A stretch of 64,000 bases of DNA from Alkalispirillum mobile (GTDB lineage: Bacteria; Pseudomonadota; Gammaproteobacteria; Nitrococcales; Halorhodospiraceae): assembly GCF_003664325.1 (NCBI RefSeq), contig NZ_RCDA01000005.1:62001-126000 (forward strand), in the 5' to 3' direction. Below the pieces are notes generated by a model. It ran no database searches. It was not told where the DNA came from and was given only the letters and a program-made list of their open reading frames with translations. Each line of letters begins with the position of its first letter. Positions within the stretch are counted from its first letter, which is position 1. Made by a program: the position numbers and the translations under genes. Positions 1 through 11,376 of this stretch are shown in pieces.

Positions 1-458
1 GCAATGGAGGCATCGATCAGCTCGCAGACCGCGATCAGCCGGTCCAGGTCCCCGTCATGCTCCCGGTGCACCCGGGTGAGGATGTCCCGCTTCAGGAACC
101 GGCCGCCCAGGTTGACCATGTGCATGGGCACATTGATCCGGGCGTGGACCCGCCCCACTTCCAGCTGACGCTGCACGAAGGCGGGCACCGCGTCCGGCTC
201 GCGGGGGGTGAACAGCTCCCGCACCCATTGCGCCAGGGTATAACGCAGCCGTTGGCGGACAAGGTCATGGGACAGGAAGGCGTCGCTGCCGGGCTCCCGC
301 AGCATCTCGTCGTAAAACTCCGCCACGATGCCGTCCAGATCCCCCTCCACCGCCTGGCGGATGCCGTGCAACGGCTCCTCGCCGATGTCCTGGTAGAGGC
401 GCGTCAGGAGCTGGATGTGGCTGTCGAGGATCTGGCTGGTCTGGATGCCGTGGCTCAT
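1..458 (-). CDS. Globin-coupled sensor protein, DosC-like (N-terminal part, runs off left edge)
   Basis: Only the first ~152 residues are in the window. They form a sensor-globin domain: an E-F-Y motif (Tyr49) and, on the proximal side, V-H-A-R-I with His105. These match the distal Tyr43 and proximal His98 of E. coli DosC (YddV), a haem-based oxygen-sensing diguanylate cyclase. The stretch from Phe61 to about Arg124 aligns without gaps to my recollection of DosC. The output domain is outside the window; GGDEF is the likeliest but is inference, and an MCP or kinase output is possible. An ATG at 458 was chosen; there is no strong ribosome-binding site, and a GTG ten codons upstream (488) is an alternative. 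The gene is divergent from metH. Confidence 0.75.
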   Translation of the reverse strand, partial: MSHGIQTSQILDSHIQLLTRLYQDIGEEPLHGIRQAVEGDLDGIVAEFYDEMLREPGSDAFLSHDLVRQRLRYTLAQWVRELFTPREPDAVPAFVQRQLEVGRVHARINVPMHMVNLGGRFLKRDILTRVHREHDGDLDRLIAVCELIDASI

Positions 459-586
459 GGGAATGAAGCTCTGGGTTGCAAGGAACACATGCCGCCGGCA
501 CCGGAGGCCGGAACGCGGGCCATTATGCCAGCTTCGTGCCGCCGGCAGGGAATCGGCCCTTGATACGCAGCAACCCGACGCCACAC

Positions 587-616
587 TTGGTATCCTATGC
601 GGTTCCCTTGCTTAAT
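587..616 (+). promoter_or_regulatory. Weak candidate promoter for metH
   Basis: TTGGTA (587-592) and CTTAAT (611-616) are separated by 18 bp, 23 bp before the metH start. This is a partial match to the sigma70 consensus. No cobalamin or SAM riboswitch structure was recognised in the 180-nt gap between the divergent genes (459-638). Confidence 0.3.
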
Positions 617-638
617 CAGCTGATACAGCCATCCAGCC

Positions 639-4334
<3,696 letters not shown>

Positions 4335-4347
4335 GCCACGCGTCCTT

Positions 4348-4974
4348 CTAGCGGAGCGACCCACGCCGGCCACCCGGCACGCCATCCCGGCCCGGGGCCA
4401 GCTGACAGCGGATGTCGCCGCGCAGGAAGCGCTCGGAGTCCACGCTGGTGCGCAGCCCGCGTCGGTAGTCCTCGAAGGTACCCAGCACCCGCACGCAGTA
4501 GTCCGAATCCGGGCGCGAGGCCCAGCGCTCGGCACAGAGGGTCAAGGTGGTCCCGTCGAACTGCGCGATGCCGTCGTTGCTGCGGTGGCGCCCCCGGTCC
4601 TGTTCCCGGTAGTCAAAGGGCACATCCATCCCTTCGACCACGTCCACCGCGAAGGGCTCCACGGCCCGCCAGCGACTGCCGGAGCGGAGCTCGCCCTGCT
4701 CCATGACACACTGGAGGCGCTCGCCATACCCCGCCTCGCGGCGGCGCACCTCCAACTCCGCCAGTTGCCGGGCGGCCTCCGCCTCCCGCGCCTGCGCTTC
4801 GGCGGTGCGACGTTCTGCCGCGGCCCGGTCCAGTTCGGCCTGCTTTTCCCGTGCGGCAAGGCGCTCTTCGGGGCTCAAGGACTCCCACTCTTCCTCTGAG
4901 AAATCAAGCGGATAGGTGGCAAAGCAGCCGGTCAGAAAAAGGGCGCACAGGCCAGCGATCAATGCATGCTTCAT
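4348..4974 (-). CDS. Putative lipoprotein with coiled-coil segment
   Basis: A 208-aa protein of unknown function. Residues 1-17 form a lipoprotein signal peptide ending in L-T-G-C, so Cys17 is the predicted lipidated residue. Residues ~25-85 are rich in Glu, Arg and Ala and read as a charged helical or coiled-coil stretch. The C-terminal half carries three cysteines and a W-R-A-V-E-P-F segment, and looks like a small periplasmic domain. The residue after Cys is Phe, not Asp, which does not signal inner-membrane retention. It converges with metH and is divergent from fnr. I do not recognise a family. Confidence 0.75.
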   Translation of the reverse strand: MKHALIAGLCALFLTGCFATYPLDFSEEEWESLSPEERLAAREKQAELDRAAAERRTAEAQAREAEAARQLAELEVRRREAGYGERLQCVMEQGELRSGSRWRAVEPFAVDVVEGMDVPFDYREQDRGRHRSNDGIAQFDGTTLTLCAERWASRPDSDYCVRVLGTFEDYRRGLRTSVDSERFLRGDIRCQLAPGRDGVPGGRRGSLR

Positions 4975-5093
4975 GGTTTTCAGGTTCCCTATGCCCCTTC
5001 GGAGGTATTGCGGTCTGTCGACCGGCTCGGCAGGCTAAAGCCCATATCAGGGCTCAAGAATACCTTGGCCATCGAATTGTTTCACGAGGCATC

Positions 5094-5864
5094 ATGCACG
5101 ACTATCGCACCGACAATATCACGCCCCTGAGCCAGCGGAGGGACCGGTGCCAAGGATGTGGCCTGAGGAATATCTGCTTCGGCATTCTCCACCACGCGCC
5201 GGAAGCGGACATGCTGGAGCGCCTGATCTGCCGGCGCGGCCCGCTGCCGGCGGGCACCGTGCTGTTCGAGGCGGGCGAACCGCTCGAGCGCCTGTGCGTG
5301 ATCCGGGTGGGTGCCGCCCGGCGGGAACGCGCTGAACGGTGCGAGGATGACAATCAGCGGGTGATCGGCTTTTCCCTGCCGGGCGAGGTGATGGGGCTGG
5401 ATGCGCTGTACGAGCAGCGCCACCCTACCAACGCCGTACTGCTGCAGAACAGCTATGTCTGCGAACTGCCGTTCCAGTCGCTGCAGGGATTGGCTGCCCA
5501 GGTGCCCCAGCTCTGGCACCAGCTGCTGCGCCTTTCCGGGGATGCGGTGCACCAGAACAAGCGCACCCGCCTGGCCATGAGCCAGCAGTCGGCCGAGGGG
5601 CGCCTGGCCCACGGCCTGCTCGACCTGGCTCACCGCATGGCCCGGCGCGGCATGTCCGCCGAAACCATTGATCTGCCGATGCCGCGGCAGGAGCTGGGCA
5701 ACCAGCTGGGCCTGGCCCCCAACACCACCAGCCGCGCCTTCCGTTACCTGGGGGAACAGGGCTGGATCATGGCCGACGGCCGCCAGATCCGGCTGCTCGA
5801 TGTACCGGCCCTGGCCGACCTGGCCAACTGGTCGGAGCCTACACCGACCGTGCGCTCGGCCTGA
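5094..5864 (+). CDS. fnr: FNR-type [4Fe-4S] oxygen-responsive transcription regulator
   Basis: A 256-aa Crp/Fnr family regulator. All four FNR cluster ligands are present: Cys19, Cys22, Cys28 (C-x2-C-x5-C) and Cys123 in S-Y-V-C-E-L-P-F, matching Cys20/23/29/122 of E. coli FNR. A cyclic-nucleotide-binding-like beta roll (about 40-140), a dimerisation helix (about 140-165) and a C-terminal helix-turn-helix (about 195-225) follow. The recognition helix reads N-T-T-S-R (210-214), where E. coli FNR has E-T-I-S-R: the Glu209 base contact is replaced by Asn while Ser and Arg are kept. The start at 5094 has an ACGAGG ribosome-binding site; a longer upstream reading frame adds unrelated sequence. The 3' end overlaps the convergent ubiT by 26 bp. 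Confidence 0.93.
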   Translation: MHDYRTDNITPLSQRRDRCQGCGLRNICFGILHHAPEADMLERLICRRGPLPAGTVLFEAGEPLERLCVIRVGAARRERAERCEDDNQRVIGFSLPGEVMGLDALYEQRHPTNAVLLQNSYVCELPFQSLQGLAAQVPQLWHQLLRLSGDAVHQNKRTRLAMSQQSAEGRLAHGLLDLAHRMARRGMSAETIDLPMPRQELGNQLGLAPNTTSRAFRYLGEQGWIMADGRQIRLLDVPALADLANWSEPTPTVRSA

Positions 5865-6312
5865 ACCGCCGCTCCCCGCTCTCCACCAGCCCCGCGAGGC
5901 GCAGCAACGGCCGGCGAAAACGGGCCGGCAGCGCCTCCGGGTCCAGCTGGTCCAGGGCATTCTTGGCCATCAGTCCCAACTCCGTGTCGCCCTGGATACT
6001 CAACCGGCGCTGAAAAAACAGGGTGTCCGGGTCCGCCCGCTCCCCCGCCATCAGTACGAAGGCCCCCGGGTCACCCCCGATGCGGGCCTCCGGCGCCATG
6101 CCGTGTGCCGCGGCCAGCCGGCCCGCGCGCCAGGTCAGCGGCAGTGCCAGGCCCCAGTCCTGCAATCGGACCTCAAGGCAGCGGCCCTCCAGAAAATCGA
6201 ATACCCCGTCGGCCAGGGGCTCGGCCAGGGCCTGGTTGATCAGACCGACCGCTACCTGATCCAGCCGCCGTTTCACGAAACGGGCACCGGGGGGCAATGG
6301 GAGCGAGCTCAT
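5839..6312 (-). CDS. ubiT: SCP2-domain ubiquinone biosynthesis accessory factor UbiT
   Basis: A 157-aa SCP2 (sterol carrier protein 2) fold protein resembling E. coli YhbT/UbiT, which supports oxygen-independent ubiquinone synthesis, probably by binding prenylated intermediates. The assignment rests on the SCP2-like pattern (about residues 30-130, with G-D-P-G-A-F-V-L and a terminal Q-G-D-T-E-L-G-L strand) and on its place as last gene of ubiU-ubiV-ubiT. Its ATG overlaps the ubiV stop codon by 4 nt (ATGA), so translation is probably coupled. Confidence 0.9.
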   Translation of the reverse strand: MSSLPLPPGARFVKRRLDQVAVGLINQALAEPLADGVFDFLEGRCLEVRLQDWGLALPLTWRAGRLAAAHGMAPEARIGGDPGAFVLMAGERADPDTLFFQRRLSIQGDTELGLMAKNALDQLDPEALPARFRRPLLRLAGLVESGERRFRPSARSV

Positions 6313-7223
6313 GTCAATTCCTCCTGAAAACGTGCATTGCGCGCCACCCGTGCCATTCCGGCCTCACCAAACCAATAGCCGTCACAGCACGCCTCCGGCG
6401 CGAGCCCGGGGATAGGACGATCCGCCCCCGCCTCGCCGGCCAGGGCAGCAGCGTAGGCCCGGACCACACCGGCCATATCCTCACCCCAGGGGCTGAGACG
6501 CACGGCGTTGGCCCCGGCGGCACGGATGTCCTCCAGCGCGTCCAGCAGGTGCAGCCAGCGGCCCGATTGCAACTGGGTGCCGTTGATGCGCAGGAAGGCA
6601 TCCCCGTCGCGGGTACCCATCGGCAATCCGCTCGGGTGCTCCAGGCAACGGAAGCCGCATTGGTCCTTGGGCCGGTCTGCCGCTCGCGCGGTGAAACAGC
6701 GGGCGGACCAGGCCAGTGGCAACGGGCCGAAGCCCTGCACCTCCACCTCCAGGTCCGGGTCGCCCAGCCCCTGCAGGTTTTCGCTGATCATGCGGCCCGG
6801 CATCTCCACCGATGGCACCCAGCGCACCATGCCGGCCCGGCGGAGCACGGCCAGGGTGCGCGGATTGTAGACGTTGAGGGTGGACCCTCCCACGAAGGGC
6901 GCACCGGCGGCGCTGGCCAGTTGCACCGCCCCCATGTCATTGGCCTCCACCCGGAACTCGCCGTTCTCGCACAGGCGGCGGACCACACCCATCTCGGAGC
7001 GGGCCTCCACCAGCGCCAGGCTGGAGAGGATCACCTGCTTGCCGGCCTGTGTCAGCTCCCGGCCCAGGCCGATCCAGTCATCCAGACTGAAGGCGCGGCG
7101 CTTGCTGCAAACGTTCTCGCCCAGGTAGACGGTGTCCAGCGGCCAATCGGCGGCTGCCCGGTAGAAGGCGTGCAGCCGGTCGGCACTCCAGTAGTAGGGC
7201 ACGGGGCCCAGTGTCAGTTGCAT
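6309..7223 (-). CDS. ubiV: Ubiquinone biosynthesis protein UbiV (U32 peptidase family)
   Basis: A 304-aa U32-family protein that, with UbiU, carries out hydroxylation of ubiquinone intermediates without oxygen. The four [4Fe-4S] ligands described for E. coli UbiV (C39, C180, C193, C197) are present as Cys39, Cys176, Cys189 and Cys193, with the same 13- and 4-residue spacing in the last three. The start at 7223 follows a GCGGAGG ribosome-binding site; an upstream extension in frame has no homology. It lies 16 nt after ubiU and overlaps ubiT by 4 nt. Confidence 0.95.
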   Translation of the reverse strand: MQLTLGPVPYYWSADRLHAFYRAAADWPLDTVYLGENVCSKRRAFSLDDWIGLGRELTQAGKQVILSSLALVEARSEMGVVRRLCENGEFRVEANDMGAVQLASAAGAPFVGGSTLNVYNPRTLAVLRRAGMVRWVPSVEMPGRMISENLQGLGDPDLEVEVQGFGPLPLAWSARCFTARAADRPKDQCGFRCLEHPSGLPMGTRDGDAFLRINGTQLQSGRWLHLLDALEDIRAAGANAVRLSPWGEDMAGVVRAYAAALAGEAGADRPIPGLAPEACCDGYWFGEAGMARVARNARFQEELT

Positions 7224-7239
7224 CGGGTACCTCCGCGGG

Positions 7240-8235
7240 TCACTGCCAACTGCGATGGTAGGCGCCAAGGGTGGTCTGAGTGCCCTCGGACAGGCCGGCC
7301 AGGGCCGCCATCCAGTCCTCGCGCGGCTGGAAGCCGTCGCCATTGTGCCGGCAGGCATCGATGGCCTGACGCCACACCCGGGCCACCTGGGCGACATAAG
7401 CGGGGCTGCGCTGGCGCCCCTCAATCTTCACGGCACTGATGCCGGCGGCCATGAGTTCCGGCAGCAGCGACAGGGTGTTCAGGCTGGTGGGCTCCTCCAG
7501 CACGTGACCGACCTGGCCCTCGACCTGGAAGCGCCCCTTGCAGACCACCGGATAGCCCGCCTGCTCCTCTTTGCTGAAGCGGTCGATCAGCACACCGCTG
7601 AGGCGGGACTCCAGCCCCTGCGCGGTCTCCTCCCAGCGCACGGCGCTGGCCGGCGAACAGGCCCCACTGCGGTTGGGCGAGCACCCGGTAACGTAGGAGG
7701 AGAGCAGGCACCGTCCCTCCACCATCACGCACAAGGAACCGAAGGCGAACACCTCCAGTTCCACGTCCGTCGACTCGGAAAGCGCCCGGACCTGCGCCAT
7801 GGACAGCACCCGGGGCAGCACTGCCCGGCGGATGCCGAAGTGCTCCTCGTAAAAGCGCAACGCCTCGGCACTGGTAGCCGATCCCTGGACGGAGAGGTGC
7901 AGGGGCAGGTCCGGGTGGCGCGAGGCGGCGTAGTCCAGCACACCGATATCGGCTGCGATCAGGGCATCCACGCCCAGGTCCGCTGCCTGGTCCACCGCCC
8001 GCTGCCAGCGCAGCCAGCCCTGGGGCTGGGCGTAGGTGTTGACCGCCAGCAGCACGCGGGCACCCCGCTCCCGGGCGTAGCGCAGCCCCTGCTGCATCTG
8101 CTGATCGGTGAAGTTCAGACCGGGGAAGTGGCGGGCATTGGTATCGTCACGCAGGCCCATGTAGACGGCATCGGCGCCGTTATCGATGGCCTTGCGCAGC
8201 CCCACCAGACTGCCGGCCGGACAGAGCAACTCCAT
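7240..8235 (-). CDS. ubiU: Ubiquinone biosynthesis protein UbiU (U32 peptidase family)
   Basis: A 331-aa protein, the same length as E. coli UbiU. It begins M-E-L-L-C-P-A-G, as U32 proteins do. Cluster ligands Cys169, Cys176, Cys193 and Cys232 have exactly the E. coli numbering. UbiU and UbiV form a heterodimer that hydroxylates the ubiquinone ring anaerobically, using prephenate as hydroxyl donor according to published work on E. coli. The start at 8235 is set by a strong GGGAGGTGA ribosome-binding site; an upstream in-frame extension to 8340 would run through the putative promoter. It is first in the ubiUVT operon. Confidence 0.96.
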   Translation of the reverse strand: MELLCPAGSLVGLRKAIDNGADAVYMGLRDDTNARHFPGLNFTDQQMQQGLRYARERGARVLLAVNTYAQPQGWLRWQRAVDQAADLGVDALIAADIGVLDYAASRHPDLPLHLSVQGSATSAEALRFYEEHFGIRRAVLPRVLSMAQVRALSESTDVELEVFAFGSLCVMVEGRCLLSSYVTGCSPNRSGACSPASAVRWEETAQGLESRLSGVLIDRFSKEEQAGYPVVCKGRFQVEGQVGHVLEEPTSLNTLSLLPELMAAGISAVKIEGRQRSPAYVAQVARVWRQAIDACRHNGDGFQPREDWMAALAGLSEGTQTTLGAYHRSWQ

Positions 8236-8298
8236 GAACTCACCTCCCTTTGCGGCCGCCGCGGGAGGGCGGCAGCACGGAAAACTCGCAAGTCCGTG

Positions 8299-8340
8299 AT
8301 CATGCCGCCCGTGCCCTCGGCCGGGGTTGATGCATGGCAA
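8299..8340 (-). promoter_or_regulatory. Candidate FNR-dependent (class II) promoter of ubiUVT
   Basis: An FNR-like box, TTGAT-GCAT-GGCAA, lies at 8327-8340. The first half-site is perfect and the second matches 3 of 5 positions of ATCAA. On the minus strand a CATGAT -10-like element (8304-8299) would give a transcript start near 8292, which puts the box centre (8333.5) exactly 41.5 bp upstream. That is the class II FNR geometry. The 5' leader would be about 57 nt. Confidence 0.5.
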
Positions 8341-8455
8341 ACAGGAGGCTTGACCGGGGCGCTTCGACCACCCTTTATTCCCCCGGGAAAGGGGCGTAGA
8401 TTGGACTTAGTGGCCTCTTGAACGGCCATATACCCAACGGATCGGGGAGGTTGCC

Positions 8456-9511
8456 ATGAGCACCATGAAAGCAGCGGTTTTCGTAGAACCTGGACGGATC
8501 GAAATCCAGGAGAAACCCATCCCGGAGATCGGCCCTACCGATGCCCTGCTCCGGGTCACCACCACCACTATCTGCGGCACCGACGTGCACATCCTCAAGG
8601 GGGAGTACCCGGTAGAGCCCGGCCGTATCGTCGGCCACGAGCCGGTAGGCGTCATCGAGAAGCTGGGTGAGGCGGTGACCGACTACGAGGTCGGCCAGCG
8701 GGTAATCGCCGGCGCCATCACCCCCTGCGGCCAGTGCAATTCCTGCCAGGACGGGGCCTCCAGCCAGTGCGGCGGAAAAGCCATGGGCGGCTGGCAGTTG
8801 GGGAATACCATCGACGGTTGCCAGGCGGAGTACGTCCGCATCCCCAACGCCCAGGGCAACCTGACGCCGGTACCCGAGGGCCTGTCCGACGAGCAGGTAC
8901 TGATGTGCCCGGACATCATGAGCACCGGCTTCGGCGGGGCCGAGAACGGCCATATCCGCATTGGCGACACCGTCGCGGTCTTCGCGCAGGGGCCCATCGG
9001 GCTGTGCGCCACCGCCGGTGCCAAGCTGATGGGCGCCACCCGGATCATCGTGGTGGACGGCGTGCCCGAACGCCTGGAGACGGCCAAGAAGCTGGGTGCG
9101 GATGTCTGCATCAACTTCCGCGAGGAGAACCCCATCGAGGCCATCATGGCACTTACCGAAGGCCGCGGGGTCGACGTCTCCATCGAGGCGCTGGGGCAGC
9201 AGGAGACCTTCGAGGCCTGCCTGCGCATCCTCAAGCCGGGCGGCACCCTGTCCAGCCTGGGCGTCTATTCCGGCAAGCTGTCCATGCCGCTGGACGCCAT
9301 TGCGGCGGGCCTGGGTGACCACACCATCATCACCACCCTCTGCCCCGGCGGCAAGGAGCGCATGCGCCGGCTGATGGAGGTGGTGGCCTCGGGCCGGATC
9401 GACCTCACGGCGATGGTGACCCACCGCTACAAGCTGGCCGACATCGTCGAGGCCTACGACCTCTTCTCCAACCAGCGCGACGGCGTGCTGAAGGTGGCGG
9501 TCACCCCGTGA
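8456..9511 (+). CDS. Zinc-dependent medium-chain alcohol dehydrogenase
   Basis: A 351-aa cytosolic NAD(P)-dependent dehydrogenase of the medium-chain zinc family. Catalytic zinc ligands are Cys40, His61, Glu62 and Asp153 (in C-P-D-I-M-S-T-G-F), the latter pattern resembling bacterial secondary-alcohol dehydrogenases. Structural zinc ligands Cys91, Cys94, Cys97 and Cys105 are also present. The nucleotide-binding fold lies at about residues 165-290. Substrate cannot be read from sequence; a secondary alcohol or butanediol-type substrate is a guess. The start has a good GGGGAGG ribosome-binding site. Its stop codon overlaps the next gene (GTGA). Confidence 0.9.
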   Translation: MSTMKAAVFVEPGRIEIQEKPIPEIGPTDALLRVTTTTICGTDVHILKGEYPVEPGRIVGHEPVGVIEKLGEAVTDYEVGQRVIAGAITPCGQCNSCQDGASSQCGGKAMGGWQLGNTIDGCQAEYVRIPNAQGNLTPVPEGLSDEQVLMCPDIMSTGFGGAENGHIRIGDTVAVFAQGPIGLCATAGAKLMGATRIIVVDGVPERLETAKKLGADVCINFREENPIEAIMALTEGRGVDVSIEALGQQETFEACLRILKPGGTLSSLGVYSGKLSMPLDAIAAGLGDHTIITTLCPGGKERMRRLMEVVASGRIDLTAMVTHRYKLADIVEAYDLFSNQRDGVLKVAVTP

Positions 9512-9888
9512 CTGAACAGTACCCGAGAACGGAGCAGACCACCGTCACCGGCGGCCAGACCGATTCCGGCAAACAGCTGGTGATGGTGGTCTACATCCTC
9601 TACCTGGTCGGCTTCTTCGTGGTGCTGACCGCCATCGCCGGGCTGATCCTCGCCTACATCAAGCGGGGCGAGGCGGACCCGGTGTCGGCCAGCCATTACC
9701 AGTACCAGATCCGGACCTTCTGGATCGGGGTGCTCTACTCGCTGGTGGGGATCATCACCTCACCGATCGGGGTGGGCTTCCTGATCATGGTGCTGGCGGT
9801 GCTGTGGTTCCTCACCCGCTGCATCAAGGGGCTGGTGGTCAACTCCGAGAGCCGCCCCATCACGGACCCCACCACCTGGCTCTGGTGA
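9508..9888 (+). CDS. DUF4870-family small membrane protein
   Basis: A 126-aa inner-membrane protein with about three predicted transmembrane segments (residues 25-50, 70-90, 92-110) and a tryptophan-rich C-terminus. The overall pattern, with S-H-Y-x-x-Q-I-R-T-F between the first two helices, is typical of the DUF4870/Tic20-like group, whose function is unknown. It starts with GTG overlapping the dehydrogenase stop by 4 nt and preceded by AAGGTGG, so the pair is translationally coupled. A functional link to the dehydrogenase is not established. Confidence 0.85.
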   Translation: MTEQYPRTEQTTVTGGQTDSGKQLVMVVYILYLVGFFVVLTAIAGLILAYIKRGEADPVSASHYQYQIRTFWIGVLYSLVGIITSPIGVGFLIMVLAVLWFLTRCIKGLVVNSESRPITDPTTWLW

Positions 9889-9908
9889 GCCGCATCGGCC
9901 ACGGGGGC

Positions 9909-10640
9909 TTAGTGGCCCACGTGGCCGATGAACTCGCGGAACCGCTCTGACGGCGGCTGCGCCAGCATCGCCTGGGCGGCGCCGTCGTGCACGATCCGGC
10001 CTTCGTCCATGAACAGCAGCCGACTGGCCGCCTGTTCGGCGAAGCGCATCTCGTGGGTGACGATGATCATGGTGGTGCCCTCCTCGGCCAGGCCCTGCAT
10101 CACCCGCAACACCTCCCCCCGCAGCTCCGGGTCCAGCGCCGAGGTGGGCTCGTCGAACAGCATCACCTTGGGGTTCACGGCCAGCGCGCGGGCAATGGCC
10201 ACCCGCTGCTGCTGTCCGCCGGAGAGCTCCGCCGGGTAGTGATCCGCACGGTCGCTGAGGCCGACCCGTTCCAGCAGCCGATCGGCAATGGTGCGGGCCT
10301 CGCGCCCAGAGAGCCCCCGCACCTTCCGCGGCCCCAGCATAACGTTGTCGCGGGCACTCATGTGTGGAAAGAGGTTGAACTGCTGAAAGACCATGCCGGT
10401 CTGCCGGCGCAGGTCGCGGGGGCGCACGCCGCGGGCCCCGAGGCGCTGGCCGTCCACCTCCAGGACCCCGGCGGTGGGTCGTTCCAGCACGCTGAGGCAG
10501 CGCAACAGCGTGCTCTTGCCGGAGCCGGACGGCCCCACCAGTACCACCACCTCGCCGGGGTCCACCACCAGGTCTATATCTTCGAGGACCCGGGTCTCAC
10601 CGAAGGCCTTGCACAGCTTTTCACAGCGGATCAGGCTCAC
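9909..10640 (-). CDS. Polar amino-acid ABC transporter ATP-binding protein (GlnQ/HisP type)
   Basis: A 243-aa ABC ATPase energising the importer encoded by the two upstream genes. Walker A G-P-S-G-S-G-K-S (about 37-44), Q-loop F-Q-Q-F-N-L-F-P-H typical of the polar amino-acid group, signature L-S-G-G-Q-Q-Q-R, Walker B L-F-D-E-P-T-S-A-L-D-P and the switch histidine in T-H-E-M are intact. It starts with GTG, which overlaps the permease stop (GTGA). It is last in a three-gene operon. Confidence 0.95.
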   Translation of the reverse strand: MSLIRCEKLCKAFGETRVLEDIDLVVDPGEVVVLVGPSGSGKSTLLRCLSVLERPTAGVLEVDGQRLGARGVRPRDLRRQTGMVFQQFNLFPHMSARDNVMLGPRKVRGLSGREARTIADRLLERVGLSDRADHYPAELSGGQQQRVAIARALAVNPKVMLFDEPTSALDPELRGEVLRVMQGLAEEGTTMIIVTHEMRFAEQAASRLLFMDEGRIVHDGAAQAMLAQPPSERFREFIGHVGH

Positions 10641-11293
10641 AGGATACGCATCCTCCGCTCAATGGCGCGCATGACCATGGCCAGGGTAAAGGTCATGATC
10701 AGGTAGAACACCGCCACCGCCGTCCAGATCTCCAGCGCCCGCCCGGTCTGGGCGGTGAGTTGCTCACCGCGCTGGGCCAGTTCCGCCACGCCGATCACCA
10801 GGAAGAGCGCCGAGTCCTTCAGGCTGATGATGAACTGGTTACCCAGCGGCGGGATGGTGCGCCGGAAGGCCAACGGCCCGACAATGTGGAGCAGCACCTG
10901 CGGGTAGGACAACCCCAGCGCCAGCCCGGCATCGGTCTGCCCCTTGTCGATGGAGAGCACGGCGCCGCGCACGATCTCGGTGATGTAAGCCCCGGCGTTC
11001 ATGGCCAGGCAGATGGAGGCCGCGGCAAAACCGGACAGGGTGATATCCAGGGCCATGGGCAGGGCGAAGTAGATGAACATCGCCTGCACCACGATGGGCG
11101 TGCCGCGGATCACCGAGACGTAGGCGAAGGCAATCCAGTTGATGACGGGGAAACGGAAGGCGAGGATCAGCCCGCAGAGCGTGCCGATAACCAGCCCGCC
11201 GCCGATGCCCAGCAGGGTGATATAGGCGGTGAGTTGCGCCCCTGCCAGCATCTGCGGCATGGCATCGATGACTACATCCCAGCGGAACTCCAT
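10637..11293 (-). CDS. Polar amino-acid ABC transporter permease
   Basis: A 218-aa HisM/GlnP-type inner-membrane permease with about five transmembrane helices. The conserved cytoplasmic loop that docks the ATPase is visible (about residues 120-150, A-L-G-L-S-Y-P-Q). A single permease gene implies a homodimer. It lies 83 nt after the binding-protein gene and overlaps the ATPase gene by 4 nt. Confidence 0.95.
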   Translation of the reverse strand: MEFRWDVVIDAMPQMLAGAQLTAYITLLGIGGGLVIGTLCGLILAFRFPVINWIAFAYVSVIRGTPIVVQAMFIYFALPMALDITLSGFAAASICLAMNAGAYITEIVRGAVLSIDKGQTDAGLALGLSYPQVLLHIVGPLAFRRTIPPLGNQFIISLKDSALFLVIGVAELAQRGEQLTAQTGRALEIWTAVAVFYLIMTFTLAMVMRAIERRMRIL

Positions 11294-11376
11294 CCACCCT
11301 CCATGGGTTCAGGACGTCTGACTGACGGGCACCCGGCCGACTCGCGGCGCCCACCCGGACCTCCGCGCAGACGGCT

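Noticed and set aside
459-638. Cobalamin or SAM riboswitch ahead of metH
   Set aside because: No B12-box-like or SAM-aptamer core was seen in the 180-nt gap.
4975-5093. FNR self-regulation box ahead of fnr
   Set aside because: No TTGAT-N4-ATCAA-like sequence with an acceptable match was found.
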